Positions 15,983 to 24,740 are shown, counted from the first letter of the stretch. The stretch is 64,000 bases of DNA from Taklimakanibacter sp050246735 (GCA_050246735.1 JBFWVM010000010.1:1-64000); one strand, 5' to 3'. Notes: generated by a model not told the origin, from the letters alone. Numbers and translations: made by a program.

Positions 15983-17215
15983 CTATGCTCCGGAGATCAG
16001 GACGAAGTCTTTCAAATGCGCGTCGATGGCGTCCGCGACCTGCCGGGCGATTGGCAGCGCCTTCTTCGCTTCTGGCCATTCGTCGCGGAAGCGCGAGACG
16101 GTTTCCTCTGCGGTATCGACGACGAGCTTTTCCGGCAGGCGCGCCTTTGCCGCGAGATAGCGCAGTTCATCGAGCGAAAGCTCGCGCATCCGCTTCGTGC
16201 GGGCGTATTTGATGGCGGCGAACTCGTCGGGGATATACGGGATCGTCGATACGAAATCGTAAGCGGGCGCAAGCGCCGCCGTGCGCCGGTCGGGATAGAT
16301 CAGCGACCAATTCTTGAGGTGCATGTCGGCGTTGCCGATCAGCGTGTTGAAGACAAGCCGGCGGATGAATTCGGCGGCGGCTTCGTCGCCCGCTTCGACG
16401 CCGATCACGGCCGCGATATTGCGTGCGCTCGCCCGCTTGTATTTGTCGTCGGGCCAGACGCCGAACACCTGCGCGAAATCCTCGATATGCACCGGGCCGC
16501 CTTCCGCGCGGTCGAAACGCCGGATGGCAAGCGCCTGGCCTTTGAGCCTGCCGATCCCTTCGGGCAGTCCGCCGATCGCGTCACTGTCGAGGAGCTGGAG
16601 CTCGGGCACGTCCATGCCGAGCCGGGCCGCAAGGCTCATCATCGAGAATTCGTTCTCGGGAACGCCGCCATAGAGCTGCGAGGGCAGCTTCACGATCCAC
16701 GAGCCGCCGACGCCGTCCGCCGGGATCGTGAGCCCGCCGCCTTTTCCCGCGTTCTTCACCGCCGAGAATTTCAGTTGCACGCCCGCGAGCGAAAACCGCA
16801 GGGCGTTGGTCCGGCGCTTGCGGCGCTCTTCCTCGTCGCCCTTATCCTTGAGGTCGGGCCACGCTTCGCCGTCCACCGGAACTATGGTGAGCGCGCCGGG
16901 AAGATCGCGACCGAGAACCCACAGGAGAAAGAACTCGCGCTTCTCGTTCACGCCAGCCTGTTCGGCGAGATAGGCGCGCAGCGGTTCCTCGGGCAGAAGG
17001 TTGGCGAAGAAGGGCGGCACCCTGACATTGACCGGCTTGAATTCGGTGAGAAGCTGCCCGAACTGGTCCTTGAAGGACAGGCTCAGCGTCGGCCGCTTGG
17101 GATTGTCGATATACGCCTTGTCAAAGGCGAACAGCGTGCGGTCGCCCGGAATGAGGGTGAGCGTGCCGATCTTGTCGCCATAGAGGCGGACATCGAGGAC
17201 GGAAACGTCAGGCAT
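15983..17215 (-). CDS. hipA: HipA-family serine/threonine kinase toxin (copy 1)
   Basis: A 410-residue HipA-type kinase. Known HipA phosphorylates glutamyl-tRNA synthetase and triggers dormancy. Conserved elements are present: SLAGVQLKFS (142-151), ATP-binding K176 in SWIVKLPS, the catalytic motif GNADMHLKN with D297 and N302, and metal-binding D320 in APAYDF. The ATG at 17215 overlaps the hipB stop by 8 bp. The product looks intact, unlike most genes around it. Targets other than GltX are possible. Confidence 0.9.
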   Translation of the reverse strand: MPDVSVLDVRLYGDKIGTLTLIPGDRTLFAFDKAYIDNPKRPTLSLSFKDQFGQLLTEFKPVNVRVPPFFANLLPEEPLRAYLAEQAGVNEKREFFLLWVLGRDLPGALTIVPVDGEAWPDLKDKGDEEERRKRRTNALRFSLAGVQLKFSAVKNAGKGGGLTIPADGVGGSWIVKLPSQLYGGVPENEFSMMSLAARLGMDVPELQLLDSDAIGGLPEGIGRLKGQALAIRRFDRAEGGPVHIEDFAQVFGVWPDDKYKRASARNIAAVIGVEAGDEAAAEFIRRLVFNTLIGNADMHLKNWSLIYPDRRTAALAPAYDFVSTIPYIPDEFAAIKYARTKRMRELSLDELRYLAAKARLPEKLVVDTAEETVSRFRDEWPEAKKALPIARQVADAIDAHLKDFVLISGA

Positions 17216-17792
17216 CGTCGTCCTCCTCATCGAGCTCATAGGCGGGACGCGGCGCTTCCGGCAGCGCGTGAGCGATCCTGTTGCGAAGCTCCCTTAATTG
17301 ACGGGAGGCGCGCTCGGCAGCCGGGAGGGCAGCAGGGCCGGCGGGCAATTTCAGGAGCTTGTCGGTGACGGCGCGCAGCGTATCGAGATCGGCCTTGCCG
17401 AGCTGGACATTCGCAAGCTCGCGCAGCGTCTGTTGGAGGCGCTTCAGTTCGGCGGCATCGGGATAGGCGCGGATCAGCTTGGCGAGGGCGGCCTGGGCGC
17501 GGTTGAGGGCTGTCGCGTGCTGGCGGGTTTCCCCGGAAAGCGTCCCTGACGCCCCGCCGACGATGGCCTCGACGGCGGGCAGCAGGTTGCGCGGCACAAG
17601 CACCAGCTCGTAATCGAGCGCCCGCGCAAGCTCGACCAGGCTCGAAAGCCGGAGATCGGTCCCCCCGCTCTCGATTTTCGAGATATGGCTCTGCGGCACG
17701 CCGATCCGCGCGCTGAGATCGCGCTGGCTCAAGCCCGTCTGCTCGCGCGCCGTGCGAAGGGTCTGGAGAATGTCGTCGGTTGCGTAGGGCAT
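17208..17792 (-). CDS. hipB: HipB-like antitoxin, XRE family (copy 1)
   Basis: A 194-residue protein. An N-terminal XRE helix-turn-helix (TAREQTGLSQRDLSARIGVPQSHISKIE, about residues 13-40) is followed by a long helical region and an acidic tail (DEEDDDA). It is about twice the length of E. coli HipB; the extension may carry the kinase-binding part. I chose the ATG at 17792 because the alternative at 17807 falls inside the candidate operator. It should repress its own promoter, where two matched inverted repeats are visible. Confidence 0.88.
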   Translation of the reverse strand: MPYATDDILQTLRTAREQTGLSQRDLSARIGVPQSHISKIESGGTDLRLSSLVELARALDYELVLVPRNLLPAVEAIVGGASGTLSGETRQHATALNRAQAALAKLIRAYPDAAELKRLQQTLRELANVQLGKADLDTLRAVTDKLLKLPAGPAALPAAERASRQLRELRNRIAHALPEAPRPAYELDEEDDDA

Positions 17793-17803
17793 GATATGCC
17801 TCT

Positions 17804-17830
17804 GCATATCTCGAGGGTAAAGCGATATGC
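17804..17830. promoter_or_regulatory. Candidate HipB operator O1
   Basis: GCATATC (17804-17810), a 13-bp spacer, then GATATGC (17824-17830). It covers the predicted transcription start of hipBA. The outer TATC/GATA pairing resembles the TATCC...GGATA pattern of E. coli HipB sites, with wider spacing. Confidence 0.7.
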
Positions 17831-17833
17831 TAA

Positions 17834-17862
17834 AATATATCAATCAAGTAGGAGGTTTGCAA
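17834..17862 (-). promoter_or_regulatory. Predicted hipBA promoter (copy 1)
   Basis: On the minus strand TTGCAA (17862-17857) and TATATT (17839-17834) are 17 bp apart. The promoter sits exactly between the two operator candidates, the expected layout for autorepression. Confidence 0.6.
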
Positions 17863-17880
17863 GAGCTTCGATATATAATT

Positions 17881-17907
17881 GCATATCATTGATGATCTTT
17901 GATATGC
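17881..17907. promoter_or_regulatory. Candidate HipB operator O2
   Basis: GCATATC (17881-17887), a 13-bp spacer, then GATATGC (17901-17907): the same half-sites and spacing as O1, centred 77 bp away, upstream of the -35 box. Two bound dimers could interact or loop the DNA. Confidence 0.7.
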
Positions 17908-17940
17908 TTTAATAGATCAATAGTGATGGAGGGAAAGAAA

Positions 17941-18160
17941 ATGGATTTGCCAAAGGCAGGAAGCACTTACACGCAGGAACGGCGCGGAATTGCGGCTGTG
18001 CAAGGCTACGCAGCCAAGACGGGACAGATATGGCGCGAGACCGGCACCGGCGACGTGGGATCGACGGTCAGCTCGAATTTGTCACGGGCGAAGGATTCGC
18101 AACCGGGCGCACGGTTGCAGCCCAGGTGAAAACCGGCCCTTCCTTCTTTCAGCACCGAGG
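17941..18160 (+). pseudogene. DUF4365 N-terminal fragment, frameshifted and truncated
   Basis: The first frame gives MDLPKAGSTYTQERRGIA and GQIWRETGTGDVG. After a one-base loss near 18060 the next frame continues IDGQLEFVTGEGFATGR and AAQVKTGPSFF. This is the start of a DUF4365 domain, a putative nuclease-like fold found with defence genes. The remainder is replaced at about 18150 by the 3' part of a Fic gene. It lies divergent from hipB, so O2 may once have served both genes. Confidence 0.65.
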
Positions 18161-18714
18161 CAAAAGACCCACTCGACCCGGTGCTCAAGGCGGCGCTGGC
18201 GCATTTGTGGCTCGTCACCATCCACCCGTTCGATGATGGCAACGGGCGGACCGCGCGCGCGGTCGCCGACCTGGCGCTGGCCCGCTCGGAGGGAAGCCCG
18301 CAGCGCTTCTACAGCATGTCGGCGCAAATCCGCATCGAGCGCAAAGCGTATTACGACATCCTGGAAGCCACCCAGAAAGGCGATCTCGACATCACGGCGT
18401 GGCTGGAATGGTTCCTGGCATGTCTCGACCGCGCCATCGCGGGCGCGGAGCGCACGCTGGCGAGCGTGCTTCGCAAGGCGCGGTTCTGGGAGACGATCAA
18501 GGATCAAACGCTGAACCAGCGCCAGCGTGACATGATCAACCGCCTGCTCAACGGGTTCGAGGGCAAGCTCACCTCTTCGAAATGGGCGACAATCACCAAG
18601 TCCTCGCAGGACACAGCGCTGCGCGACATCACCGATCTGGTGCGGCGCGGCATCCTCACGCGCGATCCCGGCGGGGGCCGAAGCACCAGCTATTCGCTGG
18701 CCGAGCGGGAGTGA
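18145..18714 (+). pseudogene. Fic-domain protein, 3' fragment
   Basis: The C-terminal half of a Fic (DUF4172-type, COG3177) AMP-transferase. The catalytic motif HPFDDGNGRTAR is intact, followed by FYSMSAQIRIERKAYYDILE and a C-terminal winged-helix-like segment ending GGGRSTSYSLAERE. The N-terminal DUF4172 region and inhibitory motif are missing; the sequence before it belongs to a DUF4365 fragment. A GTG at 18181 could still allow a truncated product of about 177 residues, but there is no clear ribosome-binding site. Confidence 0.7.
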
Positions 18715-18890
18715 AGGATGTGCCGATGAACCGGACAACGCCCGCAATGGCGCACCTCATCACGGAAAGCCTCCCCGAGCGGCAGGCGGCTCGTCACGAT
18801 CTGCCCGATGCCCCGCTTTTCCCGGCGCAAGAAAGGTTATAAGGTCCTGTCCGGCCGGTGGTAACTTCTGGGAGGGTCGGGGCGACACGC

Positions 18891-19691
18891 ATGGTGATGG
18901 ATCTACGCCGCCTGGCGGTGCTTGCCGTTGCCGCGGGAATGTTGGCCGCAAGCCCGGCCGCCGAAGCCGCATCTTCCCGCAAGCTCTCCGACAGCGAGCC
19001 GCATGAAGGCGTCGCCGCGGCCCACAAGATGCCGGTCCAGGGCATCGACGTCTCTTATTTCCAGGGCGAGATCGACTGGAAAGGCGTGCGCAGCGCCGGA
19101 GTCCAATTCGCCTACATCAAGGCGACCGAAGGCGCCGACCGCGCCGACCCCAATTTTCTCGCCAATTGGCGCGCGGCGAAAAAGGCCGGCCTCGCCCGCG
19201 GCGCCTATCATTTCATGTATTGGTGCAGCCCCGCCAGCCGACAGGCCTCGTGGTTCAAATCGAAGGTGCCGAAAGACGGCGACGCGCTGCCGCCGGTGCT
19301 CGATGTGGAGTGGAATTTCCACTCCAAGACCTGTCCGGGCCGCATCAGGCGCAGCCTCGCCCTCGCCAAGATCAAGGTCATGCTCGCGGCCATGGAAGCG
19401 CATAGCGGCAAGCGGCCGATCATCTACACCGATCCCAAGTTTCACCGCGAGATGCTGGAAGGCGAGTTCGCCGACCATGATTTCTGGCTGCGCTCGGTGG
19501 CGGCGGAACCGGAGGCGGCATATCAGGCGCGCGACTGGGCGTTCTGGCAGTTCACCACCACCGGCCGCGTGCGCGGCATCTCGGGCCCGGTCGACCGCAA
19601 CAGCTTCAACGGCACGCGCGCCGACTGGAAGCGCGTGCTGAAACGGGGATGCATCTGCACGAACGCGGAATCGGCGTCTTCCAGCGACTGA
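18891..19691 (+). CDS. Secreted glycoside hydrolase family 25 lysozyme
   Basis: A 266-residue exported protein. The signal peptide is about residues 1-27 (LRRLAVLAVAAGMLAASPAAEA). The GH25 barrel has D53 in GIDVSYFQGEIDW and the catalytic pair D138 and E140 in VLDVEWN, then IIYTDPKFH and WQFTTTGRV. It should cleave peptidoglycan between MurNAc and GlcNAc in the periplasm or outside. ATG at 18891 has GGGAGG upstream. The last residues (CICTNAESASSSD) may be altered by the neighbouring methyltransferase remnant. Confidence 0.9.
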   Translation: MVMDLRRLAVLAVAAGMLAASPAAEAASSRKLSDSEPHEGVAAAHKMPVQGIDVSYFQGEIDWKGVRSAGVQFAYIKATEGADRADPNFLANWRAAKKAGLARGAYHFMYWCSPASRQASWFKSKVPKDGDALPPVLDVEWNFHSKTCPGRIRRSLALAKIKVMLAAMEAHSGKRPIIYTDPKFHREMLEGEFADHDFWLRSVAAEPEAAYQARDWAFWQFTTTGRVRGISGPVDRNSFNGTRADWKRVLKRGCICTNAESASSSD

Positions 19692-19705
19692 TTTCGAAGC
19701 CACGG

Positions 19706-19993
19706 CGGTTTCGGGGCCGCAGCGGCTGGCCTTGCGCCCCACGGCTTGCGGCCGATCACGGCGCCGTTGGCGGCGGGCGCATCGAACCGGACCGTCTCGA
19801 CCTGCTTGTGCGCGATCATCGTGGAAAGCGAATGCATCGCCTCCCAGAAGAGCGCCAGCATCGCCAGATCCTCGCCGTCGAACGCCGAGGACTGCACCGC
19901 CGGATCCCACGTGGTCGGCCGGTTCGTGCGCAGCGCCGGCGTGAGCCTTCCCCAGCCCGCATAGAGCCGCTCGTCGGCCATCTGTACGAAGCC
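19706..19993 (-). pseudogene. Internally deleted partial copy of the 22.6-kb O-methyltransferase gene
   Basis: On the minus strand it encodes GFVQMADERLYAGWGRL through FWEAMHSLSTM, then jumps directly to QVETVRFDAPAANGAVIG and runs through the position of the parental stop, which has become TGG. The intact gene at 22589-23674 has about 180 residues between these parts. DNA identity is roughly 95% in the longer block. Similarity extends past the parental stop. It lies in the same orientation as the parent, 2.5 kb away. Confidence 0.85.
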
Positions 19994-20181
19994 GCGGTTG
20001 CAAGACTTTCTCACGCGCGCGGGGATCAGAACCGACACTGAACATAGTGCAAATTTGCACGAGGTTAGCCCGCGCGCGCGGGGACACCTGGGTGGTCGTT
20101 GTCACCGACCATCCCACCACCCCCACCGTTGACACCCTCACCGCCCGGCGCGAGGATGCGGCGGGCTTATGGGAGGGGAAG

Positions 20182-20604
20182 ATGGGACACTTGATCCGAC
20201 TAGCATTGTCTGGTCTGTACGCCGTCATTTTGTTCGGGGGATTGGCAAGCGCACAGGATATTGTGAACTATGAGTGCGCCTGCTCGCCTGACTTCGCGAA
20301 CGACCCCAGCTCTCGACCCGAAATTCTCGTACTTCGCCAAACCGGCCCCTCTAGTGAGTCAAGAGATCTGCCCATATGGGACGCGGAAGCGCCGTTTGAA
20401 ATCCAATTGCTTGACTCAGGAAGCCGCAAAGTCCTGTTCCACGCGAGCGGCATAGGTCGCTTGGACAGTCACGAGATATCTTTCACGGCTGAAACAGCTT
20501 TCGAAGGCGAAGAACTCGGTGTTCAAGTCGATATAGAAGACCCCGGCATGAGCGGAATGACGGTCGGGGATAAATTATTTCTATACGAGTGCCTAAGGAA
20601 GTAA
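20182..20604 (+). CDS. Small secreted hypothetical protein
   Basis: A 140-residue exported protein I do not recognise. The signal peptide is about residues 1-24 (LIRLALSGLYAVILFGGLASAQ). The mature part is acidic and probably beta-rich, with cysteines in YECACSPDF and in the C-terminal YECLRK that could form disulfides. ATG at 20182 has a good GGGAGGGG site. Its GC content is clearly lower than that of the neighbouring housekeeping genes, suggesting acquisition. Confidence 0.6.
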   Translation: MGHLIRLALSGLYAVILFGGLASAQDIVNYECACSPDFANDPSSRPEILVLRQTGPSSESRDLPIWDAEAPFEIQLLDSGSRKVLFHASGIGRLDSHEISFTAETAFEGEELGVQVDIEDPGMSGMTVGDKLFLYECLRK

Positions 20605-20793
20605 ATCATACATGACTGCTGACTGCAGCGTCAGGTATGGAACGATCAGCGACCATACCTCATCGGAAGTGTCGGGCGGATAAGGCTTGCGAGCATGTTC
20701 CATCCAAGCCTTTGAACCCTTTCAGAATCCAAAGTCCATAACCGTCCCTGGGCTTAGGCTGTAGGTTACGCAAGATGCCGGGATGCAATCCGT

Positions 20794-21087
20794 TCAGTAG
20801 CAATCGTCTAATGCTAGCCCCTGTATATCAAGCTCACATTTTCGGGTTTTTACGTTATACTGATAACAATAATAATCCGGGTCATTCTTATTTTTTTGTT
20901 TGCACTGCTGGTCTTTCTTTATTGTCAAGCAGAAATATTCCCCACGTTCGTTTTTCCCCGTTGGCTCACCGCCAAGCTTACGACATTGCTCCTTTGTTTT
21001 CGTATACCCAGCGGCGAGTATGTCGTTTGGGGCGAGAAGAAAAGAAGAAAATACAAGGGTACAGATTGCAATACCGCGTAGTTTCAC
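20794..21087 (-). CDS. Small AT-rich secreted cysteine-containing protein
   Basis: A 97-residue product with a signal peptide (about 1-27, RGIAICTLVFSSFLLAP) and a lysine-rich mature region with several cysteines (EQCRKLGG, YFCLTIKK, YYCYQYN, KCELD, DDCY). I do not recognise the family. GTG at 21087 has GAGGGGG six bases upstream; an ATG at 21123 is weaker. The gene is strikingly AT-rich for this genome, which points to horizontal transfer. Confidence 0.55.
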   Translation of the reverse strand: MKLRGIAICTLVFSSFLLAPNDILAAGYTKTKEQCRKLGGEPTGKNERGEYFCLTIKKDQQCKQKNKNDPDYYCYQYNVKTRKCELDIQGLALDDCY

Positions 21088-21131
21088 CAGCGCCCCCTCC
21101 GTTTTGAGAAAATTTATACGCAATGGTTGTT

Positions 21132-21350
21132 TTAGACAAGGTGACTGGCTGGCCTTCCCCCTGAAAAGTGGTCCTCCCTCATGTATGGCTTTGCCTGAAC
21201 ACGATCAACAGTCCAAGTGCCCGCGACCGCGAGCTCGCGTGGGGAATGGGACTGAGCTTGGCGTCGTCGTTGAGGCCACTTATTGTCTTTCCCGATCTTC
21301 AAGAGGTCAGGGCGAATGGGGTCCTTGATCGCGTAGATGACCGCGACTGA
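21132..21350 (-). pseudogene. GIY-YIG/T5orf172-like fragment
   Basis: The frame contains VAVIYAIKDPIRPDLLKIG then QRRRQAQSHSPRELAVAGTW, which resembles the core of GIY-YIG or T5orf172 domains (IYAIKxP...LKIGK...SP). It is joined in frame to the end of the EEP remnant with no start of its own and is cut off after about 70 residues. Assignment is tentative. Confidence 0.4.
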
Positions 21351-21370
21351 CTGCGGCGCGGCAGCGCATC

Positions 21371-21962
21371 CTTCTGGTGAAGCCAAGGTGATTTCCACCC
21401 GGAGTGCCGAATGGTCGGAAAGCTCTCGTTCCCGGGTGCCATGCAAATATTCGCATCGAGGTACGCGGTCGAAGACACTGACATTGGCGAAAACATGGTC
21501 GAGCCGGAACCCGTTTTTCGCCCGTGCGCTGTACCATGTGTACTCGGGGACTTCGGGATTAATGGCTCGCTGAACATCAAGAAGTCTGCCTTTCCGAAAT
21601 CGTCAAAACGCTCTGAGGCGACGAAAGGGGTGCGCCAGGTGCAAGATCGATAGCGTTGTTCCCAGTGTTGAAATCGCCGATGAAGAGATCGGGCCTGTTC
21701 TTGTCGGCTGCCGCAAGATGCAATGCCTCCCAATAGGGGAGCTTAGCCACATCGAGCGGCATGTAGACCCCACACAGTTTCAACCACCGAGGTCGACTAC
21801 CCACAGATGCCGCTGATCTGCGGGCTCGGGGTCGAGCGGATAGGAAGCGATGATCTTATTCCGGCTGGCTACGAGTACAGAATTCGCCCGCTCCGGCACA
21901 GGAGAATGGCTTACGGAGCACCCAAGTTCGGCCAACCTGGCTTTGATCGAGACACCAGTCGA
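21371..21962 (-). pseudogene. Endonuclease/exonuclease/phosphatase-family gene, multiply frameshifted
   Basis: Pieces in three frames assemble into one EEP-domain protein: ARLAELGCSVSHSPVPERAN and SVLVASRNKIIASYPLD; then KLCGVYMPLDVAKLPYW and FIGDFNTGNNAIDLA; then FVASERFDDFGKADFL; then LDHVFANVSVFDRV and ELSDHSALRVEI. The GDFNTG and SDHSALR motifs are catalytic elements of the family. Frame changes occur near 21780, 21640 and 21560. The 5' end is lost at the junction with the AbiEii fragment. The protein cannot be made intact. Confidence 0.75.
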
Positions 21963-21965
21963 GTT

Positions 21966-22553
21966 GTTCCGGAGATGGACGCTCTGCGGTCGGCGCTCGA
22001 TCCCTGGCTCGGCGCGCCCCGCTGGAAACAGACGGAGAGCCGCGTCACTTTCGTTTATCGGTTCGGCTCCGAGGATACGCCGCCGCTCGGCATGCGGCTC
22101 AAGGTCGAAATCAACTCGCGCGAGCATTTCGCCGTTCATGGTTTCATGCGTCAGCCGTTCGGCGTGTCGTCTCGCTGGTACGAAGGTGCATGCGATATTC
22201 AGACCTACGGGCTCGATGAACTTCTCGGCACGAAGCTGCGGGCACTTTATCAGCGCAAGAAAGGGCGGGACCTGTTCGACCTCGCTGTCGCTCTCGAGCA
22301 GGACGGCATCGACTCCGACCGGATCATCGACGCCTTCACGACCTATATGGACCACGGCGGGCACGGCGTGACTCGCGCTCTTTTCGAGCAGAACATGCAC
22401 CGGAAACTGTCCGATCCGTTGTTCACGGCGGGTATCGGTCCGCTTCTGGCTCCCGGCTATTCCTGGAATCTCGAAACAGCAGCAGAAGCGGTCAACGCCG
22501 CTCTCATCCGCCGTTTGCCGGGCGATCCATGGAAGGATGCGGCGGAAGACTGA
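21966..22553 (+). pseudogene. AbiEii/AbiGii-type nucleotidyltransferase toxin, 5'-truncated
   Basis: The C-terminal three-quarters of an AbiEii-family protein: LRSALDPWLGAPRWKQ, LRLKVEINSREHF-like RLKVEINSREHFAVHG, DELLGTKLRALYQRKKGRD and LFDLAVALEQ. The N-terminal nucleotidyltransferase core with its GS and DxD motifs is missing; the sequence before about 21966 is antisense to the EEP remnant. The frame is open to an ATG at 21807, but that would make a chimeric N-terminus. No AbiEi antitoxin gene is present. Confidence 0.75.
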
Positions 22554-22588
22554 GCGCGGTTTCGGGCCGGAGCGGCAGGTCTTGCGTC

Positions 22589-23674
22589 CTACGGCTTGCG
22601 GCCGATCACGGCGCCGTTGGCGGCGGGCGCGTCGAACCGGACCGTCTCGACCTGCCGGAATCCGGCGTCCTCGAGCCACGCCGAATATTCGGCGGGCGTG
22701 TAGTTGCGTCCTTCCGTCTCGATCAGCATGTTGAGGCTCATCAGCGCGGCGGGCGCCGGCCCGGTCTTTTCGTCATCGACGAGAAGCTCGCTGATGACGA
22801 CGGCGCCGTTGCCCGGCAAGGCCTCGAAGGACCGGCGCAGCAGGGCGCGGTTCTTCGCCTCGTCCCAGTCATGCAGGATCATCGACAGGAGATGCACGTC
22901 GTGACCGGGCGGAAGCTGCTCGAAGAAGCTGCCGCCGGCGGTCTCGATCCGGCCGGTCAGGCCGGCCCCGGCGATCTTTCCCGCGGCGATCGCGGCCACA
23001 TGCGGCAGGTCGAACACGGTCGCGCGCAGCGCCCCATATTGCTTGCAAAGCTCGATGTCATACGCGCCCGATCCGCCGCCGATGTCCAGGAGGCGGCGGA
23101 AGCGCCCGAAATCCACCGCCTCGCCGAGCTTGCGCGCGGTCATCGTGGAAAGCGAATGCATCGCCTCCCAGAAGAGCGCCAGCATCGTCGGATCCTCGCC
23201 GTCGAACGCCGAGGACTGCACCGCCGGGTCCCATGTGGTCGGCCGGTTCGTGCGCAGCGCCTGCGTGAGCCTTCCCCAGCCCGCATAGAGCCGCTCGTCG
23301 GCCATCTGCACGAAGCCGCCGAAGTAATAGGGCTTGCCGCGCACCAGATAGGCTTCGCTCAGCGGCGTATTGCGATAGCGGCCGTCCGTCTTCTCCAGAA
23401 GGCCGAGCGAAGCGCAGCCGGTCAACAGCATCTCGGCCGGGCGCGGATGCAGGCCGAGCGCCTGGGCAAGCTCGCCGGCCGTGGTGCCGGCGCCGCCCGC
23501 GAGACGGCTGAAGAGGTCCAGCTCATGCGCGGCGGCCAGAGTCTTGAAGGCCCAGAAGCCGGTCGAAAGTGCCATCAGCGGGATGGCGGAAGGAAGCTCC
23601 GGTGCGGCGGCGGCCATCGGCCGGACGTCTGCAGGACCGGCCGCAGGCGCCGTCCGTGAAAGCTGGCTGGTCAT
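22589..23674 (-). CDS. SAM-dependent O-methyltransferase (Methyltransf_2 type)
   Basis: A 361-residue enzyme of the plant/bacterial O-methyltransferase family. The N-terminal winged-helix dimerisation domain is about residues 25-110. The SAM motif is LLDIGGGSGAYDIEL and the catalytic region is SMILHDWDEAKNRALLRR, with the H-D pair typical of the family. Likely acceptors are hydroxylated aromatics or polyketide-like compounds; the substrate is unknown. A damaged partial copy lies at 19706-19993. Confidence 0.88.
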   Translation of the reverse strand: MTSQLSRTAPAAGPADVRPMAAAAPELPSAIPLMALSTGFWAFKTLAAAHELDLFSRLAGGAGTTAGELAQALGLHPRPAEMLLTGCASLGLLEKTDGRYRNTPLSEAYLVRGKPYYFGGFVQMADERLYAGWGRLTQALRTNRPTTWDPAVQSSAFDGEDPTMLALFWEAMHSLSTMTARKLGEAVDFGRFRRLLDIGGGSGAYDIELCKQYGALRATVFDLPHVAAIAAGKIAGAGLTGRIETAGGSFFEQLPPGHDVHLLSMILHDWDEAKNRALLRRSFEALPGNGAVVISELLVDDEKTGPAPAALMSLNMLIETEGRNYTPAEYSAWLEDAGFRQVETVRFDAPAANGAVIGRKP

Positions 23675-23849
23675 GATCACCTCTCTTTCTCTTTCGGAGC
23701 GAGCCGCGGCTGCCGCCTGCCGAGAGGGGCGAATCTGGCGGCACAGGGTTACGCCACGATTTCAGACGGAGAGAATTCGGTTACACCTGAAACCTGGAGA
23801 GAACATTCCCCAGGTCCTTTGCCGGAGACGGCGAAGCTCTCTGAACCGC

Positions 23850-24740
23850 TCAGCCGGAAGCATCGATCAGGTCGCGGACACTCGCCTCGATCTGTGACGT
23901 CGCTTCGCGCAGTCCCTGCAGCCCGAGTTGGAGAAGCTCGGGATCGACCGGCGAGCTGCTGTAGACGACGCTGCCGGTGCGTTGAAAGACGGGAGCCCCT
24001 CTGACCCTGGCCAGCTGACCGCCGCGAACCATGGGGTGGGCCATGCGGAGCGGCAGGTAGGCGCTGCCGCCGTAGCGCATGATGCAGCTCATCGCGATGC
24101 TGCCCAACCCGACCGTGACGTCCGCCGCCAGATCGCCGAATGCGTCGTCGTGCTTGTGCCTGAAGCTGTCGCCCCAGTCGACATAGACATAGCCCTGGCG
24201 CCAGGCGGCATCCTCGACCGAGCAGTCCCCGGCGGTGGTGAGCAGGAAAAAGTCCTCGACCAGCAGTTCCTCCACAACCAGGCCGGACATCTCGCGGGGC
24301 TCGTACATGACGCCGATATCCATGGCGCCGTCGGCCAGCTGCCGCATCAATGCGGGCGAGTAGTCCGCCACGACATGCAGGGCGACGTCGGGCGCCTTGC
24401 GCCGCATCCAGCCTCCCCATTCGAGAACAAGCTGGTCCCAGAGGCTGACGACGGAGCCGAAGCTGATCGATGCCCGGTGCTGCTTCGGCAGCGCCACGTC
24501 GCTTTCCGCCCTTCGCCACAGCCGCAACAGGCGCGTCGCGTAGCGCTGCAGGCGCTCGCCGGCCGGCGTCAGCTGGGCGCCGGAATGATCGCGGACGAAC
24601 AGCTCCCTGCCGATCCGCTGCTCGAGCGTCTTGATGCGCGCGCTGACCGTCGACTGGGTGACGTGCAGAGTTTCGGCCGCCTTGTTGAAATTCCCGGTGG
24701 CCGCGACCTCGAGGAATGTTCTGATCTGGTCGATATGCAT
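23850..24740 (-). CDS. LysR-family transcriptional regulator
   Basis: A 296-residue LysR regulator. The winged helix-turn-helix is residues 1-60 (IRTFLEVAATGNFNKAAETL, TQSTVSARIKTLEQ), followed by a substrate-binding domain. It lies 141 bp downstream of the polyamine-type transporter genes on the same strand, so it may control that locus, though the usual divergent arrangement is absent. The ligand is unknown. Confidence 0.9.
   Translation of the reverse strand: MHIDQIRTFLEVAATGNFNKAAETLHVTQSTVSARIKTLEQRIGRELFVRDHSGAQLTPAGERLQRYATRLLRLWRRAESDVALPKQHRASISFGSVVSLWDQLVLEWGGWMRRKAPDVALHVVADYSPALMRQLADGAMDIGVMYEPREMSGLVVEELLVEDFFLLTTAGDCSVEDAAWRQGYVYVDWGDSFRHKHDDAFGDLAADVTVGLGSIAMSCIMRYGGSAYLPLRMAHPMVRGGQLARVRGAPVFQRTGSVVYSSSPVDPELLQLGLQGLREATSQIEASVRDLIDASG

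Noticed and set aside
18145..18714. Functional Fic toxin
   Set aside because: The catalytic motif is present, but the N-terminal domain, start region and any antitoxin partner are missing.
13700..18890. Duplicated tRNA-Arg 3' end as attR of the serine-recombinase island
   Set aside because: I scanned for the TTCGGGCGCGCCA-type end by eye and saw no convincing second copy in the window.
19706..23330. Composite transposon
   Set aside because: The flanking direct copies belong to a methyltransferase gene; no transposase or terminal inverted repeats were seen.
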